8,096 bases of DNA, from positions 1 through 8,096 of the forward strand of contig URRG01000091.1 in NCBI GenBank assembly GCA_900550095.1. The letters run 5' to 3'. The position numbers were made by a program, and so were the translations under genes. Shown here piece after piece: positions 5,746-8,096 of this stretch; position 1 is the stretch's first letter, and each line of letters begins with the position of its first letter. The DNA comes from an uncultured Oscillospiraceae bacterium. Its GTDB lineage: Bacteria; Bacillota; Clostridia; Oscillospirales; Acutalibacteraceae. The notes below the pieces were generated by a model. It was not told the DNA's origin. It ran no database searches and saw nothing but the letters and a program-made list of their open reading frames with translations.

Positions 5746-7458
5746 ATGAAGTTCAAAAAGATAGGAGCTTCCCTCCTTGCCGCGGCTATGCTGGCGGGAA
5801 GCTGCCTGACAGCTTCCGCCGCGGAGGTTCCGCAGGAAACATGTCCGGTGGAGTATAAGCAGATGTCCCCGGAGATTGAGGTAACTGCTGAGCTGAAAAA
5901 GGTCGATAATAAAAAAATTGCGTATGTGGATATCGTGATTCCTGAAGGAGCACCGGCCGATCTGGTGATCAGTTTTGACAGTGTAGTAGACGCAGTGCAG
6001 GGGATTTCGTATATGCCCGGCATGATTCAGAACATTTCAGTCTCTATTACAAACAACAGCGGTCATCAGTATTCTTATAAGGATAACAGCTTTGTGCTTG
6101 CCCCGATGGATACTAGCGGCCTTGGAAGTCTTGAAGACGGCTCCCTGCTTCCTGTTTTGGGGTATGACGGCCAGTATCTGTGGATCAACAATGTTGGGAG
6201 CATGCTTCCAAAATATTTTTATGAAGAGATATTCCATGTGAAGAATTCCGCAGCTGTTACTTTTGAGATGATGTGTCAAATATACGAGTATCTGGAGAAG
6301 GCTGGGTATGATAGTATTGCAGACTATCTGGTAAGCTACTATGGCTATTCTTCTTGGGATGAGCTTGTGGCGGATGAGATAGGGCTGGCGGAAGCAATGT
6401 TTTCTTCCGGCTCCACAAATAATGGCATTTATACTATGTCTGAAGCAGAGCTCAATGATATGATCAAAAAATATCCCTGGATCGACAAATATCTTTATGT
6501 TCAGTCTTCCGGAAACGAGCTGAAGGTTCAGATCAAGTGGCCGGAAGAGAAGATTGCGGCTCTCTCCTATAATTATTTCTATAACGACCTCTACTATTTT
6601 GCCTATGGAAAAGAAAGTGTAGATAATTTGGTTACCACTGGCAGCAATACTGTTGAGGGGCGTCCGGATGAAGTATTTCAAGAGATGAGAGCTTTTACAA
6701 AGGATCATGCTTTGGGCTTTTATCAGGCGGGAGAAGCGGCCAATACAGAAGCCAACGCATTTTTTGCAAATCTGATCAACTCGGATGCTTTTAACAATGG
6801 CTCCACGGTAAACTTTGATATGGCGTTTGCTCTTGACGGACCTGGTATCAACAACCAGTACGGAAATTATAGTTTTGGCTTTTACAATGTGATCGAGCTT
6901 CAGCAGACCGACGGCGACGTTACGGTTTCCAAGGTAGATCCGGACGGCAATGCAGTGAACGGCGCAGAATTTGTGGTGGGCCGTATAGTGAACGGCGAGA
7001 CCCAGTATCTGGGCTATGAAGGTGAATGGACTGCCGACCAGCAGGCTGCGGCTATATTTGTATCTGAAAATGGTTCCTTTGTGATCGAAAAGCTCCCCTT
7101 CGGCGATTATTTCCTGAAGGAAACGGCGGCGCCTGAAGGATATGTTCTTCCTACGGAGACGTTCCCCTTCACGGTGAATGAGGTCACAGAGACCGTAGAA
7201 GTTGTAAATCAGCTGGAAGAGGAAGAAATTCCGGATGATGATACGCCCCTGGCGCCGCCCGAGGAGGAAATTCCGGACGACGATACGCCTTTGACGCCTC
7301 CTGATGATACAGAGAATATCGAAGATGAGTCTACTCCTCTGTCTCCGGCGACGGGCGAAACCTCCGGCAGCCCTGTATGGTTTGCCGCGGGAATGGTTTT
7401 AGCGGCCTGCGGCGTGGGAACACTGGTGTTCTGCAGGCGGAAAGAAGCCCATAAATAA
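5746..7458 (+). CDS. Sortase-anchored surface protein with SpaA/CnaB domain
   Basis: This 570-residue secreted protein is not one I can name. ATG 5746 follows AGGAAGG (5734-5740) by 5 nt. Residues 1-25 form a signal peptide (MKFKKIG, hydrophobic core, TASA), with cleavage likely after Ala25 or Ala26. Residues 27-385 are an unrecognised ectodomain rich in Tyr, Asn, Ser and acidic residues; part is predicted helical by eye. Residues 391-490 form a SpaA/CnaB domain: VSKVD, NGAEF and LKETAAPEGY. Lys396, Glu459 and Asn488 occupy the positions of the Lys-Asn isopeptide bond and its catalytic acid. An acidic Pro-rich repeat (492-519) leads to the sorting signal: SPATG at 533-537, a hydrophobic helix at about 544-563, and the tail CRRKEAHK. 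SPATG fits the (S/P)PXTG variant used by some clostridial sortases. It should be covalently wall-bound; its ligand is unknown. No sortase or pilin gene is adjacent. Confidence 0.9.
   Translation: MKFKKIGASLLAAAMLAGSCLTASAAEVPQETCPVEYKQMSPEIEVTAELKKVDNKKIAYVDIVIPEGAPADLVISFDSVVDAVQGISYMPGMIQNISVSITNNSGHQYSYKDNSFVLAPMDTSGLGSLEDGSLLPVLGYDGQYLWINNVGSMLPKYFYEEIFHVKNSAAVTFEMMCQIYEYLEKAGYDSIADYLVSYYGYSSWDELVADEIGLAEAMFSSGSTNNGIYTMSEAELNDMIKKYPWIDKYLYVQSSGNELKVQIKWPEEKIAALSYNYFYNDLYYFAYGKESVDNLVTTGSNTVEGRPDEVFQEMRAFTKDHALGFYQAGEAANTEANAFFANLINSDAFNNGSTVNFDMAFALDGPGINNQYGNYSFGFYNVIELQQTDGDVTVSKVDPDGNAVNGAEFVVGRIVNGETQYLGYEGEWTADQQAAAIFVSENGSFVIEKLPFGDYFLKETAAPEGYVLPTETFPFTVNEVTETVEVVNQLEEEEIPDDDTPLAPPEEEIPDDDTPLTPPDDTENIEDESTPLSPATGETSGSPVWFAAGMVLAACGVGTLVFCRRKEAHK
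7219..7302 (+). repeat. 42-bp tandem repeat encoding an acidic wall-spanning linker
   Basis: Two in-frame 42-bp copies (7219-7260 and 7261-7302) encode EEEIPDDDTPLAPP and EEEIPDDDTPLTPP. The copies differ mostly at third codon positions, so the peptide is kept while the DNA has drifted. After two extra Asp codons, a degenerate third copy (7309-7350; ...IEDESTPLSPA) runs directly into the sorting motif. Acidic Pro/Thr-rich spacers of this kind lift surface domains through the peptidoglycan. Confidence 0.9.
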
Positions 7459-7510
7459 TTGGTTTACTGGGGCTGAATAAGCGTATACAAGAGAATTTCG
7501 ACTGATGCAA

Positions 7511-7548
7511 AAACGAGGGAGGCAGGAAAACTGCCTCCCTTGTTTTTT
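7511..7548 (+). terminator. Intrinsic terminator after the surface-protein gene
   Basis: AGGGAGGCAG (7516-7525) pairs perfectly with CTGCCTCCCT (7531-7540) around a GAAAA loop. The stem can extend to about 15 bp through AAACG/TGTTT with one G-U pair. Six T (7543-7548) follow. It lies 52 bp after the stop and shields the rRNA promoters from read-through. Confidence 0.95.
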
Positions 7549-7583
7549 GGCTTTGACAGCTTGAAAAATAAAATTGGAAAGAC

Positions 7584-7612
7584 TTGCATATATTGGTATT
7601 TGCGCGTATACT
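7584..7612 (+). promoter_or_regulatory. Upstream rRNA operon promoter (P1)
   Basis: TTGCAT (7584-7589) is followed after 17 bp by TATACT (7607-7612), a good -10 hexamer. Transcription should begin near 7619. There is no gene between it and the 16S start, so it most likely feeds the rRNA operon with a long leader. An alternative is that it makes a short separate transcript. Confidence 0.6.
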
Positions 7613-7619
7613 AAACACA

Positions 7620-7638
7620 TAGGAATCGATGATTCCTA
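7620..7638. promoter_or_regulatory. Perfect inverted repeat at the P1 start site
   Basis: TAGGAATC-GAT-GATTCCTA is an exact 8-3-8 inverted repeat that begins within a few bases of the predicted P1 start point. It could be an operator that blocks P1, or a 5' hairpin on the P1 transcript. It is not followed by a T run, so it is not a terminator. I know no standard rRNA control site of this sequence. Confidence 0.45.
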
Positions 7639-7708
7639 ATATTCTTCTCTGTTTTGTCTCATGGACGTGCGCGGTTATTAAGACAGTAAAAAACACCTGC
7701 GGACGCGG

Positions 7709-7740
7709 CTTTTTTTAAATTTAAAAAAAGTTTGAAAAAA
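7709..7740 (+). promoter_or_regulatory. A/T-tract UP-element-like region containing a 22-bp palindrome
   Basis: Bases 7709-7730 read C, seven T, AAATTT, seven A, G: a perfect 22-bp palindrome. TTTGAAAAAA follows up to 7740. The block lies directly upstream of the TTGACA of P2, where the RNA polymerase alpha-subunit C-terminal domain contacts A/T tracts (the UP element), so it probably boosts P2. Confidence 0.6.
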
Positions 7741-7744
7741 AGGG

Positions 7745-7773
7745 TTGACAAAAGGGAATGGATTTGATATTAT
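7745..7773 (+). promoter_or_regulatory. Main rRNA operon promoter (P2)
   Basis: A perfect TTGACA (7745-7750) is followed after the ideal 17 bp by TATTAT (7768-7773), one base from consensus. With the A/T tracts upstream this is the strongest promoter in the window, as expected for rRNA. The predicted start is about 7779-7780, giving a leader of about 262 nt before the 16S RNA. Confidence 0.88.
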
Positions 7774-7779
7774 AGTCAA

Positions 7780-8041
7780 GCGCCGTGAGGAACGGCTCCT
7801 GAGAAAGGCTGAGAACGAAGCGGGAAAAACGGCATCGGGAAGCGGTTTTTCAAAGGAAGAGGACCTTGAAAATTAAACAACGAAAGACAAGAAAAGGAAC
7901 CCGTATGACTTTGAGAGGAACCGTCCAGGGATGGACGGCGGACTCGAAAAAGAGATACGAAGAATACACGTTAGTGTATCGAAAAGAGCTGAGCAAAAGC
8001 TCTGAAATAGGTTGAGACATCGAAAGATGTTTTGATACGAT
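7780..8041 (+). other. Transcribed leader of the rRNA operon (pre-16S)
   Basis: The leader has no gene but is rich in short hairpins: GCCGT/ACGGC (7782-7796), GAAAAAC/GTTTTTC (7824-7851), CCGTCC/GGACGG (7921-7938), ATACAC-GTTA-GTGTAT (7964-7979), AGAGCT/AGCTCT (7985-8003) and ACATC-GAAA-GATGT (8017-8030, a GNRA tetraloop). GATACGA occurs twice (7954-7960 and 8034-8040). Such leaders carry antitermination signals and one strand of the 16S processing stalk; its partner would lie beyond the window. Confidence 0.75.
7859..7882 (+). promoter_or_regulatory. boxA-like antitermination element
   Basis: GAGGACCTTGAAAATTAAAC resembles the boxA segment (CTTTGAAAACT-type) found upstream of 16S genes in Bacillus and Clostridia, where NusB/NusE bind nascent RNA to keep polymerase from terminating early. 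It lies about 80 nt into the P2 transcript. The match is by eye. Confidence 0.5.
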
Positions 8042-8096
8042 ATTTTAGAGAGTTTGATCCTGGCTCAGGACGAACGCTGGCGGCGTGCCTAACACA
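8042..8096 (+). rRNA. 16S ribosomal RNA, 5' end (continues beyond window)
   Basis: The universal 5' segment AGAGTTTGATCCTGGCTCAG starts at 8049, followed by GACGAACGCTGGCGGCGTGC and CTAACACA. Aligning 8049 with E. coli position 8 puts the mature 5' end near 8042. Only about 55 nt are present. The sequence is typical of Firmicutes/Clostridia, but this stretch is too conserved to identify the genus. Confidence 0.97.

Noticed and set aside
5791..5808. Possible lipobox ending in Cys20 of the surface protein (LAGSC)
   Set aside because: The -3 residue is Ala with Leu at -4, which does not fit the lipobox. A normal TASA cleavage site follows, and the C-terminus has a sortase signal.
6037..6708. 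223-codon open frame on the minus strand
   Set aside because: It is entirely antisense to the surface-protein gene, which has a signal peptide, domain and sorting signal in the + frame. The minus product has no recognisable domain and no good ribosome binding site was noted.
7219..7302. Short tandem repeats considered as a CRISPR or mobile-element signature
   Set aside because: They are in-frame protein-coding repeats with no spacers. No CRISPR array, transposase or terminal inverted repeats were seen anywhere in the window.

Overview
The window looks like chromosomal DNA from a Gram-positive gut-type member of the class Clostridia, probably Lachnospiraceae or a close relative. Four things suggest this: strong AGGAG-type ribosome binding sites, an intracellular GH2/GH51 hemicellulose toolkit, a MepA-like MATE transporter, and a sortase-anchored SpaA/CnaB surface protein. 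The 16S rRNA start at the right edge (GGACGAACGCTGGCGGCGTGCC) is also of clostridial type. Too little 16S is present to name a genus. All recognised genes lie on the + strand, in the same direction as the rRNA operon.

Layout. (1) 1-978: C-terminal part of a GH2 beta-mannosidase, cut by the window edge but including the catalytic nucleophile motif. (2) 979-1494: about 515 bp with no convincing gene; it holds a good intrinsic terminator and a small perfect palindrome. (3) 1495-3015: complete GH51 alpha-L-arabinofuranosidase with its own terminator. (4) 3266-4642 and 4758-5303: a MATE-family efflux transporter and a GNAT N-acetyltransferase, probably co-transcribed, closed by a 19-bp perfect hairpin. 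(5) 5475-7458: an AT-rich regulatory region with two kinds of operator-like repeat, then a 570-residue secreted surface protein with a signal peptide, a large unrecognised ectodomain, one SpaA/CnaB domain, an acidic tandem repeat and an SPATG-type sorting signal; a strong terminator follows. (6) 7549-8096: the promoter and leader region of an rRNA operon, with two sigma-A-like promoters, a leader of about 260 nt containing small hairpins and a boxA-like element, and the first ~55 nt of 16S rRNA.

How the parts relate. The two glycosidases are both apparently cytoplasmic and fit the breakdown of imported mannose- and arabinose-containing oligosaccharides, but a terminator separates them. The transporter/acetyltransferase pair is compatible with a detoxification role, although no substrate can be read from the sequence. 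The surface protein stands alone: no sortase or pilin partner is visible. The points most worth following are its unrecognised ectodomain, the 11-bp-period direct repeats upstream of it, and the perfect inverted repeats in the rRNA promoter region. I see no CRISPR array, tRNA, insertion sequence, phage gene or obvious new multi-gene system.
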